Positions 34,989 to 48,824 of a stretch of 64,000 nucleotides of DNA are shown here, piece by piece. Numbering within the stretch: the first letter of the stretch is position 1; each line of letters starts with the position of its first letter. Under the pieces are notes generated by a model, which was not told where the DNA came from, made no database searches, and saw nothing but the letters and a program-made list of their open reading frames with translations. Source of the stretch: Oscheius onirici (taxonomy: Eukaryota; Nematoda; Chromadorea; Rhabditida; Rhabditidae); assembly GCA_932521025.1 (NCBI GenBank), contig OW051473.1, forward strand, positions 2,232,001-2,296,000, written 5' to 3'. The position numbers were made by a program, and so were the translations under genes.

Positions 34989-35791
34989 ATGATGAACACA
35001 GATGCAAACATTTCCGGGTTTCCTCATTTTGACAAAAAGTACATGATAAAACTACTTTGTTTTGGAACTATTCATTCATTGGTGAGTTTTCTATGCTTGC
35101 CCAAAAAGACCTACATATTCAGACTATTGTTTTTGCAGCTGGTGTCTTCATCTCCTTCTTAGTTGCTCTGGCATTTCCATCATTAATTTTGTGTCCGAGA
35201 GTGGTATGCTTCCTACTTATTACGAAATATTAATGTTTCAGGCTCCCTTTGAAACATTGATAATAATCTGTCTCTGTTTTCTTTTTCGAGGCATCAAGCA
35301 ACTTAATGCCCGTATGCTTCTTCCGTTTACCATTCTTTCTTGTATTTGGATGGTTATATCAATATTACCCCTTGTTGTCGCCCTCTTCATAATTGTAATT
35401 CAGGTGGCTAATCCTGGAATGACGGTAAGAAACTGATTTTAGCTTAATTGCAATATTTTAGGTAAACAAAAAGATGGTGCACCAAAAACGGTCTAGTCCA
35501 CTCAGCCATTTCGGAGATTACTTTTCATCTCTGTTAGGGTTTGCTGAATTCGTAGCAGTGTTCACTTCGTTTTCTCTTCTGGTTCTCTTATTTAACTACT
35601 ACTTGTTCCAAATATGCAAGACTGCCTATAACTATCTTAGAGATTACGAGCAATTCCGGCTCGTTAAAGGAGCAATGCCTGTGAATATACTTAACTATCA
35701 CATTCCAAATGTTGTTCCTCCTGATCCAGTTGACTATGACGTCCCGCAATCACTACCACCGTATGTATATGTAGATAAATTTGCAGTATAA
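34989..35791 (+). CDS. Four-span membrane protein with C-terminal PPxY motif (LAPTM-like)
   Basis: Four exons with canonical 36-42 nt introns. Hydrophobic segments: IVFAAGVFISFLVALAF, TLIIICLCFLF, ILSCIWMVISILPLVVALFI and VAVFTSFSLLVLLFNYYLF. Both tails are cytosolic-looking, and the C-terminal tail is Pro/Tyr-rich, with VVPPDPVDYDVP and SLPPYVYVDKF. LAPTM-type lysosomal proteins have four spans and C-terminal PY motifs that recruit NEDD4-family ligases, which is the nearest fit; identity is too low for me to be sure. An acceptor-like TTTATCAG sits 11 nt before the start. AATAAA is at 35803. Confidence 0.65.
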
Positions 35792-36186
35792 AGTTCTACA
35801 TAAATAAAGATGTAGCAATTCCGCTTCCTTTTTGAGTGTATGAAAACAAAATTGAGTTTCCGTGCACAAAATATGTCTATGTCATTAAAACCATTTGTTT
35901 CACGGTACTGAAAACTGAATGCAACAACTTATCAGCTCAAGAGTTATATTGTTTTATGGGTTAGCTTATCAGTCACGTCGACAACAATAGACGTTAAAGA
36001 CGTTGAAAAATCTGATTTTTCTAGTTATAAAGCACCGTTTAACACGAAGTCTTGAAATCGGAAGAGAAGAGCCTAAATTTTATCTGATCCAAATACAAGC
36101 ACAAAAAGCTTTTCAAGTAATGTAGCAATCTGTTTTCCGTTGATAAGGCTCATCAAGATATCTTTTGTGGATCCTGTTTGCTCCGA

Positions 36187-38347
36187 ATGAGGTGCTTTTT
36201 CCTTCTTCTGTCAGCCTTCTCTCTTGTATCGCTCTTCACTGCCCAGAAATCGCAAGATTGTAAAGAATGCGATTTCTTGGTAGAACTTTTGCACGAAGAA
36301 TGGATGGGCAAAAATACTTCGAATGAATTAGGTATGCATTTTGTTAAAATTTCATTATTATAACGCTAAGGTTATATTGCCGCCAGAGTTTGTGAATTCT
36401 ACCATATTGAGGACAATTTTGTGTGTACCGCCATCGTCAAAGGATACGAAGTTTGCTGATCTGCTTGTACTTCATAATAACTTGTTTTAGGATGAAGTAA
36501 CTTACATTTTGGGACAGATTATCTTTGAACCTCATCAAATATGTGGTCTTTTGCTAACCGGTACTATGAAAAACAGACTTTAAATATTGAGCTTAGACTG
36601 TGGTACATTTTACGACCCTTTGAATGCCACCTGGTCAATAAACATCCCGACTGGACAACCTTCCCCGATCCCACAGAAAACTGTGCCGGTATTTATATAG
36701 TTTGATTTTTTTGACAAAGTCAAATATTTAGCAAGGTAAGCCAACTTTGCGAATTTTACATCTAACCGACATCCATCTCGACAGTCAGTATACTCCCGGG
36801 GAAGAAGCACAATGTGGTGAGCCCAACTGTTGCCGACCACCACAGGATCCAGTGGTACGAACATTTTCAAGTTTTGTTTGAGCAATATTTTGAGGAGTTA
36901 GCAGCAAGGGAGGCAGTGACCCAAGCTGCTGGTTATTGGGGAACAGTCGGTCTTTGCGACTTGCCTGAGTGGACTTTTATCAACATGCTACAACATATCC
37001 ATAACACACACAAAGATGTTAGGCTTTTGGTTAGCTTATTAATTATTTTTTGAAGATTGACTATGTTATTGTCTCTGGAGATTTGGAATCTCACGCTGTG
37101 TACGAATATACCACAGATGCTCACGCTGCCGTAATCAAGAATATTTCTGCTACCATTAGAAAATATTTACCTAATCTTCCTGTCTATATGGCTGTCGGTA
37201 ATCACGAAGGAGTGCCAATGGACAGTTTTGCTCCCCATTACGCTCCGAAACAATACAGAGATGACTGGTTATACGATGCCATGGCGACCGCTTGGGAAGG
37301 ATGGATTCCGAACGATCAAGTAAAAGAATTCAAATAGTAATAGCACACATATTTCTTCAAAATATGTTTCAGTAGAGGCTGCTATGTTGTCAAGCTATTC
37401 CCAGGACTTCGTCTCATTTCGGTCAATAACCCTCTTGGAGGAGATAGTCTAAATGTGTGGATGCTTATGAATCAGACGGATCCTGATGAAACACTACAAT
37501 GGACGATTGACCAGCTGTCTGATGCAGAAAAAGCTGGGGATAAAGTTGGTCCTCTTTTTATACCGTATAGGGTTCTAAGGTTCATATTGTGGCACACACA
37601 CCAGGAGGAAATGCTGAGGCTTTGGAAGGCTGGGCCATAAACTACTACAAGGTCGTCAACAGGTTCCAGAACACGATTGTTGCTCAATTCTTTGGGCATA
37701 CTCATTCAGATAACTGTGAGTTTAAAAAACTTTTTTTAATAACTTGAAATCTAGTTTACATGGTTTATGAGGATCCAAAAGACGCTACTTCACGTCCGAC
37801 GAGCGTAGTCTATTCAGCACCATCTGTAACCACATATTCTCGCTACCAGCCAGCGTACAGGATATACACCGTTGACGGTAACTACGCAGGCTCGTCGTTC
37901 GTAAGTTTCAAATAATTTTTTGTATAAATTTCGAGCTCAGCAAGTCATGGACTACGAAGAATGGTTCTTCAACTTGACCGAGATAAACAAAACTAACCAA
38001 TCTGAATGGAAACAGCTGTTTGCTAGCATCAATCAAGAGTTCGGATTCAGGTCTCATCTCCCAACCGATTGGAATAATCTGCTAAACAGGATGAAAACAG
38101 ATGATGCTTTGTTTGACAAGTGGTACACGTGAGTGTCACATTTTTCAATATATACGCGTGTTTCAGTTACCATATGAGAAGGTCTACTTATGATGGAATG
38201 GACATTTGTAGAGGAACGTGCAAAAACGATTTGCTATGCAAGGCCCGACAGTTTCACCATGAACCGCAGCTCTGTAAAGATCTTGGACCGCTGACAGAAG
38301 AACAAGATGCTCCATTGTATAGAAAAACAAGAGGACATCGAAAATAA
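36187..38347 (+). CDS. Acid sphingomyelinase (sphingomyelin phosphodiesterase)
   Basis: Hydrolyses sphingomyelin to ceramide and phosphocholine in lysosomes or outside the cell. The ATG at 36187 opens a signal peptide (MRCFFLLLSAFSLVSLFTA). A saposin-B domain follows (CKECDFLVELLHEEW, then the exon with ARVCEFYHIEDNFVC). The metallophosphatase core has all expected metal-binding motifs: LTDIHLDSQY, VIVSGDLESH, VYMAVGNHEG, VHIVAHTPGG and FFGHTHSD. The C-terminal domain keeps CRGTCKNDLLC. The gene has about ten exons with 40-50 nt introns. C. elegans has three asm genes and I cannot tell which this matches. A stop at 38345-38347 leaves only about 50 bp before the convergent tRNA-Met. Nothing essential is missing. 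Confidence 0.93.
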
Positions 38348-38395
38348 TCCGAAATAGATTGCTTGCTATGTTCAACAGAAAATGGTAAAAAGAAT

Positions 38396-38468
38396 TGCTC
38401 CCTGTGAGGCTCGAACTCACGACCTTCAGATTATGAGACTGACGCGCTGCCGACTGCGCCAAGGAAGC
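38396..38468 (-). tRNA. tRNA-Met (elongator, anticodon CAT)
   Basis: On the minus strand: acceptor stem GCTTCCT paired with AGGGAGC (one G-U), D-arm GGCGCAGTCGGCAGCGC, anticodon stem TCAGT with loop CTCATAA (CAT), T-arm GTGAGTTCGAGCCTCAC and discriminator A. A and B boxes are intact. The body resembles the elongator Met tRNA of nematodes rather than the initiator. Confidence 0.95.
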
Positions 38469-38897
38469 ACGAGAGTCGGCTGGCTCTAACCGAAATAGTA
38501 GTAAACGTAGCTTTGAGTGAAGCAAGGATGTGTGTGTTTACATTGCCGAAGTTTGCTAACAATAGCGACCAAATGGTTCTAGCATTAATTAACCAGGTTT
38601 GACATTTTAAGCATCCACGATACAAAATTTCGTTTTACTCAAGAACGTACGCCCGACTAACTACTGGGTAGTGAACAAACATAATGTTTTTAACGAGAAA
38701 ACGAGACCAAAAGGCTAGAACTGAACCGAAATCTTTCCTTTATTGCTTCTTTTCAGCCGAGACTGACTTCATAGGCCGAACTGAAAGGCAACAGAAGATG
38801 TAAAAAACATTTATTTTAAAACAATTGCGAAACTTAGAAATTTGCTTAGAGATACCGTACTTGACATTATGAACACTCAATATACATCCCAAGAAGC

Positions 38898-40373
38898 TCA
38901 CAAACGGGTTGTTCCGTTAGCTTGGAGGTGCTGCATCAGATGACGGAAGATGACGACTCGCTGAATCTGTAAAACATGGCTTATTGAAACTTTTAAAAGA
39001 ATAAAGTACCTGGCTTGTTCCCTCGTAAATCTGGTAGATCTTGGCGTCTCGCATCAGTTTTTCAACGGGATACTCGGAGTTGAAGCCATTTCCTCCAAAG
39101 ATCTGAACAGCATTGGTGGCGGCTTCGTTTGCTTTGTCAGCGGCAAAACATTTGGCGATGGAGGCATAATAGCTGTTGGGAACTTTGTTGTCCACATCGA
39201 CCGAGGACTTGTAGGTGGCCAGACGTCCCAGCTCCAAATTCATAGCCATGTCAGCAAGCATGAACTGGATGGCTTGATGCTGGAAAAGAAAAAGAGTAAA
39301 AAAATCAAAAAGGAAAATACGTTAGCAATCTGAGTTCCAAAAGTTTTTCTCTCAAGAGCATATTTGGCGGATTCATCTAGAGCTCTCCAATGGAGTCCGA
39401 GGGCTCCGGCGGCAACTCCAGGTCTGGTGAGGTCGAAGGCAGCCATGGCTACCTAAAGTTTTAAAATTTTCGAAAGAAAATACTAAGAATTACCTTGAAT
39501 CCGGCTCCTGGAGCTCCGAGAACGTTCGACGCTGGAACGCGAACATCTTCAAAAGTGATTGTTCGAGTGTCGGAGCACTTCTGTCCCATATTCTTTTCTT
39601 TCTTTCCACGAGTGATTCCCGGGCTGTCTCCATCGACAATGAAGGCGGTAAAAGCTTTTCCAGCAGCCGTTTTAGGGTCTTCTGAGGTTCTGGCCAGAAC
39701 AAAGAACCATTTGGCATGGCCTCCTCCAGTGATCCAGGCTTTGCTACCGTTGATGACATACTCATCTCCTTTCTTGATGGCCTAAAAAGACTTTGGCTTA
39801 AAAAGGTCGTTTACCCACCTTTGTTTTAACGCCATTGACATCGGATCCTGCTCCTGGCTCAGTTACGCAGTATGAAGCAATAACAGGCTGGGAAGCAACC
39901 ATTCCGAGGTACTTTTTCTTCTGTTCCTCGTTAGCAGCAATAAGGACAGGAGCCACAGCTAGAGATGTACCCATGATGGCAATTTGGAGACCGGTGCATC
40001 CGTAAGAAAGAGCTTCAATGACGAGAGTACTCTCGAGATGGGAAAGTCCGGGTCCTCCGTATTTCTCCTCGATGAGATGGTTCATCAAGCCGAGAGAGTG
40101 CGCCTGCTTTACAATGTCTACAATTTTGAGTAAGGGAATGCAGTAAAAATTTGTTTACCCCAAGGGAACTCTCCAGATTGATCGTACTTGGAGGCATTCG
40201 GAATGAGAACCTCTTTCGAGAACTTCAGAGCATGAGCTTGAATCTCCTTTTGCTGGTCAGTAAGGTCTATAAAATTTTGTTTTAAAAAGAATGTCGAGCT
40301 TACCAAAAGAGATGGACCTGGCAGCGTTAATCCTACCGGTAGCGGGAAGGCGAGGGAGAACACGAGAGAGCAT
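38898..40373 (-). CDS. Medium-chain acyl-CoA dehydrogenase, mitochondrial, paralogue A
   Basis: First step of mitochondrial beta-oxidation: FAD-dependent alpha,beta-dehydrogenation of acyl-CoA, passing electrons to ETF. The ATG at 40373 gives a basic, amphipathic presequence ([20 protein letters not shown]). Then come the FAD/substrate motifs [12 protein letters not shown] and [29 protein letters not shown], and the MCAD signature [20 protein letters not shown]. The catalytic-base region is [20 protein letters not shown] followed by IYEGTSQ, with the catalytic Glu. It ends in an unusual tail, [15 protein letters not shown]. The seven exons keep frame. An acceptor-like CATAGTTTAG lies one base before the start, fitting trans-splicing, only 178 bp downstream of paralogue B on the same strand. 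Confidence 0.93.
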
Positions 40374-40550
40374 CCTAAACTATGAAATTGACAGCACAGA
40401 AACGAACGAGATAGAATTGGAATCAACCAAGTGGGAACTCTCGATAACCGTGATATATCACGGTAATACACTTTACAACTCGTACGAAGAGGCAATAATA
40501 TTACAGGAACGAATCTGGCACAGGTATGGACATATACAGAAACGTATCAA

Positions 40551-42209
40551 TCAATAGCTTCCGGTCTCCTTGACACGGCCGAGTAGTTGACGGGCAATGA
40601 CCATTTTCTGGATCTGAAAATATGCCTTTAAGCATTGCTAACTATTCCAACGGTGAAAGTACATCCTTATCAACACATTTTGGCACAATATTGGAAGCGT
40701 AATCACTTCGCTGATAAAATCCTACGTTAAGGGTGAAAGAATAAAGGTAGACCCGATCGGAAAACCAAATTGACTCTAATTCATACCTGACTAGTCCCCT
40801 CGTAAATTTCAAAGATCTTGGCGTCTCTCATCAGCTTCTCGACGGGGTATTCCGTGTTGAATCCTGCGCCACCGAAGATTTGAACGGCATTGCTAGCTGC
40901 TTTGTTGGCCGCCTGACTGGAGTAAAGTTTGGCTAGAGAAGCGTAGTAACTTCCGGGGCGACCTTGATCAGCCTGTAATAACCATTTTCTCGAAATATAA
41001 AGTAGTGTCACCTCGTAAGCACTCTTGTAGGTCATTAGTCGAGAAAGTTCAAGATCCATTGCGATTTCGGCTAGAAGCATCTGGATAGCTTGGTGCTAAA
41101 ACATCCAAACAATGAAAGATACTTTTTTATCCTTACATTGCAAATCTGAGTTCCAAAAGTTTTGCGCTCGGTGGAATATCTGGCGGCTTCGTCAAGACAG
41201 CGGGCGATGACTCCAGTAGCAAGTGCGGCAACAGTTGGTCGCGTCTTGTCGAACGTCTTCATGGCAATCTTGAAGCCCTCCCCTGGTGCTCCAACAACGT
41301 TTGCTGCAGGCACACGGACATCCTCGAATGTTATTCCTTCAATGTAAATTTGAGAAAACAACGAATGAAATACTAACCGCGCGTGTCGGAACATCTTTGT
41401 CCCATGTTTATTTCCTTTCTTCCTCTTGTGATTCCTGGAGAATCTCCCTCGACGGCGAAGGCAGTGAATGCCTTTCCTGCAGGTGTCTTTGGGTCTTCAG
41501 CTGTTCTGGCGAGGACAAAGAACCAGTTAGCGTGTCCGGCGTTGGTGATCCACATCTTGCTACCGTTAATGATGTACTCGTCACCTTTCTTGACAGCCTT
41601 TGTCTTTGCCCCAGCTACATCACTACCAGCTCCAGGCTCAGTAACCGCATACGACTGAAATGTATTATGTACAAAGTGTTACTTGGAAATAACTCACGGC
41701 AACAAGGGGCTCTTCGATCATTCTGCCCAAAAAACGCTTCTTGATGTCATCGTTTGCAGCAATGACTAGTGGAGTTTCAGCCAAGCCGTTCGCGGTGACA
41801 GCAGTACCGATACCAGAACAGCCATAAGCAAACTCTTCGTGGATGATGGTGCTGCTGATCACGTCAAGCTCGAGACCACCTCAACAATAAATTTAAACAT
41901 AAAAATAATATATTACCATAAGCAGCTGGAATCTCAGAGTTCAAGAGACCGAGAGCGTGAGACTTCTTGATAATGTCCCATGGATATTCCATAGTTTTGT
42001 CATACTGAGCTGCTGTAGGAATGACTTCTTCCGCAACGAACTTTCGAACTGTATTTCTTAGCTCAATCTGATCTGGAGAAAACTCTAAAACTTGACATTA
42101 TAAGATGGCAACGTTGAAACAAACCGAAGTTGAAGCCTGTGGAGGATGCCCTCATATGTACAGCTCGGTTGGCAATAGATCCACATTGTTTCAACGGTCG
42201 TCCAATCAT
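40551..42209 (-). CDS. Medium-chain acyl-CoA dehydrogenase, mitochondrial, paralogue B
   Basis: Same enzyme type as the downstream gene. The ATG at 42209 lies three bases after a TTTCTTTCAG acceptor-like site and opens a presequence ([20 protein letters not shown]). Key segments: [129 protein letters not shown] and EIYEGTSQ. The last exon gives [20 protein letters not shown], which is closer to the usual MCAD C terminus than that of paralogue A. Exon boundaries match paralogue A at several points, so the pair arose by tandem duplication. The 178-bp spacing suggests a co-transcribed pair. Confidence 0.93.
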
Positions 42210-44008
42210 TGCCCTGAAAGAAAACCGGTAAGTACGAAATAAAACAACAAGAGCCGGTAAATGTCTTAACGAAAAACCTCATGAATGATTGAGGTTTTGT
42301 CGACAGAGAAGATGAACAGACTTTTGGATAAAATAATGTTTTTGGTTCTACGATTTTCAACTGTTTACTCATTTACAAATGTTCAAAAAACATGTGTCGA
42401 GAGAACAGAAAAAGTGCAAACGCATGAGTCCAGTTTAGAAGTCTTTCCAGTACTTTTGAATTGTAAAGAGATCAAAGTAAAACTGAAAATGGGCGTAGGC
42501 TCTCATATCAGACAGACAGAGAAGAGATGCTTTCCCCCGTTCGAACGGACATTGCACCCCGTACCTTGACCTGCTAGATCCAAGCTGGAAGCACGGATCC
42601 CGCCACGATTCACTTGCCAATCAGTTGTGCATTGCTATAGTTTCTGTTCAAACGAAAGTATTTTTTCATTTGTTTACTAATGAAAACATATGTGAAAGAA
42701 ATTACATTTTTTCATGTTCATTTTGATGGACCTCTTGAAATGGTATTTTCTCGAAAGCAACACAAAAATCTAGTATGAAACAAACGCTGACTGATGATTT
42801 CTCTCTCAAGGAACAGACTTGGAATGCTATGTAATCATGCTACAAATATTGTATTACATTAGTTTTTAAGAAATTTTAACGAATTTAGTTCGTTAAAATT
42901 CATCAGTTCAGTCTCATCGGGGTATTGTGGTAAGTCTACCGCATTCTCTAGAAGCCACGCAAAACCTGCAGCTGCAAAAAAAGTACTACTTTGAACAAGG
43001 ACCGTCAATGATTTTTGTTCTCAGCTCTTCAAACATGATTTGCACACGTCAAGCAATTAAGAGCTTACTTACGCGTAAAGGATAGTTGTTCAAGCATTTC
43101 CACTCCACCGGAGTAGCGAAGAAGACCGGGAGCAAACAGTATCACATCACTCTGAGCTTCAAAATGACGACAGTGAAGCTACACACAAGGGTTTCTTCAA
43201 ATGAATTGCAGAATGAAAGTCATTCGCTATTGGAATCAGTGTCTTGAAGCTTCTTTTTCTCTTTCACGTTTCTCTTTCGGGAAAGTCTCGACGACGTTTC
43301 TAGCAGTCTTTAACAAAGCTGAGCTTGATCAAACGATTTCTTCAATCAAACGCATGTGTATACCAAAATGCCTCTGAACTTAAGGCACTGGTCGTGACTG
43401 AACAACGATGCCAAAATTATTCGCAAATGCTCTGAAATGAACCTTCAGAATGAAAAAACTTTCAGAAAGACAAAATCCAGAATGTTTTGCTCATACCAGC
43501 AATATACGTTAGGATGGATGTGTATCGAAGCTTTTAGCTTTCCCAGAGATCGGTTCACCGTACTTTGTTAAGGTTTCAAATAATAGAACAGCAAAAGGTA
43601 GAAAAGAATCGACGCCTACTCGAGGAAATACCTGAAAATCCTCAGGGCTACGTTTTGTTCTCTAGTTTTTAGTACTTTTCGGTTCTTTTACGCCTACCAT
43701 TGACTGTAGGAATTTCCTTTTGTTTCTAAAAGTAGTTGCGAAGAAATTGGGGGCGTTTTCAAAAATGCTGTTTACATACTACGCTGTTTAGCACCTTACA
43801 ACCTAAGCAGCTTCGAAAAGTGTGTAGGCGCCTGGACTTCTGGTCACTGCCCCACCTCTCTGTCTCCGTAGTTTCTTTCCCACGCCCCTAGTCCTGACTC
43901 ATGTTTGTCTTGTTTTTGGTTGTTCTCCGTAATTAGGGCGGTGCCCGCGCGAGCAGCGAAAAAACTTCACCTTCATATAAATGCCTCCAAAATCAGCTTT
44001 GTCATCGC
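42210..44008. other. Intergenic region, no gene recognised
   Basis: Lies between divergent genes and so probably holds both promoters. It contains a small perfect inverted repeat (AATTTTAACGAA / TTCGTTAAAATT at 42872-42900). No coding motif was seen on either strand. Confidence 0.5.
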
Positions 44009-44831
44009 ATGTTTAAAGTATCTAAGAACATTCTGCCTCTGCTGAATCCTAGCATTCTGCTCCTCCTTCCCCTCACTTTGGGTCGGGCCCTCCATCCCCA
44101 CTTTCCATGTGGGGATGGATGGTACCATAGAGGTCCAACCTGCTACAAGTTCATCCATGGCAGAACCAGTGTCAACTTTACTCAAGCCCAAGCTTTGTGC
44201 AGAACAATGGGAGATTCTACTTATCTGATTCATACTGACGTGGTGAGAGACAAAGATGAACTTCACTATGTAAAAAGTAAGCTTTTTTGTGCCTCTGGAA
44301 CATTCTAAATTTCAGAACATTTGAAGTCAATTCATGTTACTACAGATAAGGACGAAGAGTTTACCAAAGTCTATTGGACTGGTGGAACCTTTAAAGACGG
44401 CATCTGGTGGGATGACTTCCGAAATCTGACATACGAAAACTATTTCCCTGACATTCATTCGAAGGGAAGCGAGAAGGATTTAGAGCGATGTCTTAGTGTA
44501 AGTTAGTTTGTTTTCATATCAGTCAATTTGTCTTTTTAGCTCAACGCTCAAGATATCCTGGAGGTTACGGCTTACCTCATCAATTGCAATAGTCCTGTCA
44601 AAAACGTTATCTGCACCAAGCCAGCGCAGATCCACCATTCTGTAAAAGCGGAAGATGAAGTGACCTCTACACTCATGGTCGTCTTTAACAAGATGACAAC
44701 TTCGGTGGATTCGAGCACAACTGACGCAACAGGACAAATAGGAAATTCAGGTAGCCTCAATGAGATATCGAAATATTTGCTCTTCTTTAGAATTTGTTGT
44801 GCAAATCCGTCGACTACGCAAAAGCAAATAG
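44009..44831 (+). CDS. Secreted C-type lectin domain protein 2
   Basis: Four exons. A signal-like peptide (NILPLLNPSILLLLPLTLG) leads into a single C-type lectin-like domain: CGDGWYHRGPTCYKF, then FTQAQALCRTMGDSTYLIHT, then VYWTGGTFKDGIWWDD, then the paired cysteines of LERCLS and LINCNSPVKNVICTK. A Ser/Thr-rich tail of about 50 residues follows. EPN/QPD and WND sugar-binding motifs are absent; the matching place reads WWDDFRNLTYENYFP. Classical Ca2+-dependent sugar binding is therefore doubtful. The last exon ends in a short basic VQIRRLRKSK (stop 44829-44831), but a longer frame in the same exon would encode a hydrophobic C terminus if the acceptor differs. AATAAA is near 44940. Confidence 0.8.
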
Positions 44832-45431
44832 CGATCATATCAAGACCACTGGAACTTTGCCGAACCTCTTGCCGGCTACCTCTGCTGTGATATCTGGCTG
44901 TACAAACCTAGATAGTACTATTTATATCTCTGTAACTGTAATAAATATGATTTTTTTCGTCTCATTTCATGTTTATTTGGGTAGTATAGAGATAAACTAG
45001 CCATCAGTAAGGCAGACAGTTAACTATCAACTTGAAACTTAGGCTCTTAATCTTTTGCGCGTTCCCGTGATCAAACAAGAGGTGCGAACAACGTTGCAAA
45101 AAGTTCTGCAAGTTGCTCTGTTTGCAGCCAAACGTGCCTATTGAAAAAATTTCAATCTTTTTTTAATAATTGAAAATCATCGCAAAAATAGAATTATGAC
45201 GAGCGTTAAACAGTGAACCAGAACATTTACGTATCCGATAGAAATCCATCATATTGGAGATTAAGTGACAGCTCATTATGAACACAAACGTCGGAAGAAT
45301 CAGGTGTTTGATTCAGTTTGAAGCACAGATGATCCGGCAAACTTTTTCAAATCTCAGTGCTTAATATGACCTGTGTAACTTTGTTCGCTTTTGAATACAT
45401 CTGAAATAGTAGAATCTCTGTAATTCAAAGC

Positions 45432-45829
45432 TCAGCTATTTTTGAAACATTCCACCTCAAACAAGGCTATCTTCTCATTTTTGTGTTCTCCACCCACGTT
45501 CTTGTTGATTTGAACCTTCCTGGTCTTGACTGAGGTCAGCGTCGGTGCGCAAGTGGGAGCAAATAAAATGCGTGGGCTGGCGACTTTCGCTTTGCAGGAC
45601 TTTTTATTTTTAGTAGAATGTGGGCTAAAAACGGAAATTTGACAACTTCGACACAAAACACACTTTCATTCTCAGATTTCCACAACAGACCGCAATACAT
45701 CAGTGCTTTTATCTCGGAATCGGGACAGTTGTTGTTCCTAGACGCTAAGCCGCGGGCAGCTGTCGGTGGAATAAATGGGATTGACGGAATCGAAGATAAA
45801 CTGAATCTGCCCAATTCCTTATCCACCAC
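45432..45829 (-). CDS. Possible small gene, unknown (two open segments, junction unresolved)
   Basis: Two minus-strand open segments look mildly coding: one starting at 45829 (MVDKELGRFSLSSIPSIPFI...) and one ending at 45432 (...TSVKTRKVQINKNVGGEHKN...). A T-rich acceptor lies between them, but I could not find a donor that keeps frame. The plus strand is also open at 45618-45872. Either could be chance. If real, it would be head-to-head with receptor kinase 2, about 60 bp away. Confidence 0.2.
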
Positions 45830-45892
45830 AGTTGTGAATGACTCTTTTTCTTCTGTCCTTTTTACGTTTTAAAGTATATTTTTACAGAACAA

Positions 45893-48469
<2,577 letters not shown>

Positions 48470-48554
48470 TCTACGAGTTTATCATTTTGCCAATTTAAAC
48501 CAATAAACGTTGCCAAGTTCTTTTTTAAATCAGTAGACATAGAAGATTGACAAT

Positions 48555-48625
48555 TAGGGCAACAGGTTGCCAGGTTGCCGCCCGAACATCGCGGGTTCGG
48601 TCCCGCGCCAAAGTTCATTTTGCCG
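48555..48625 (+). mobile_element. tRNA-like fragment, possible SINE
   Basis: Contains a B-box-like CGCGGGTTCGGTCCCGCG hairpin preceded by GGTTGCC repeats, but no closable acceptor stem or anticodon arm. It resembles the B-box end of the other SINE copies (CATCGCGGGTTCG versus CGTCGCGGGTTCG at about 2740). It lies between the convergent receptor kinase genes. Confidence 0.35.
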
Positions 48626-48824
48626 GAGTTGAGGCTAAAGGCGAACAGACACTTTTCACCAGATAGATCAGAAAATTGGATAATGGAAAACAGCGAGGCA
48701 AAATAAATTGCCCTTTGGTTACAGCACTAATTAATAAGGCACACCGATGTTGCGTTCAGGCAAACTACGAACAATTTCATAGACTTATTCTTCCAACAGC
48801 AGTGAAAAATGCATTCGAAACACA

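Noticed and set aside
38410-38625. Minus-strand open frames around 38.2-38.6 kb
   Set aside because: They overlap the tRNA-Met gene and the end of the sphingomyelinase.
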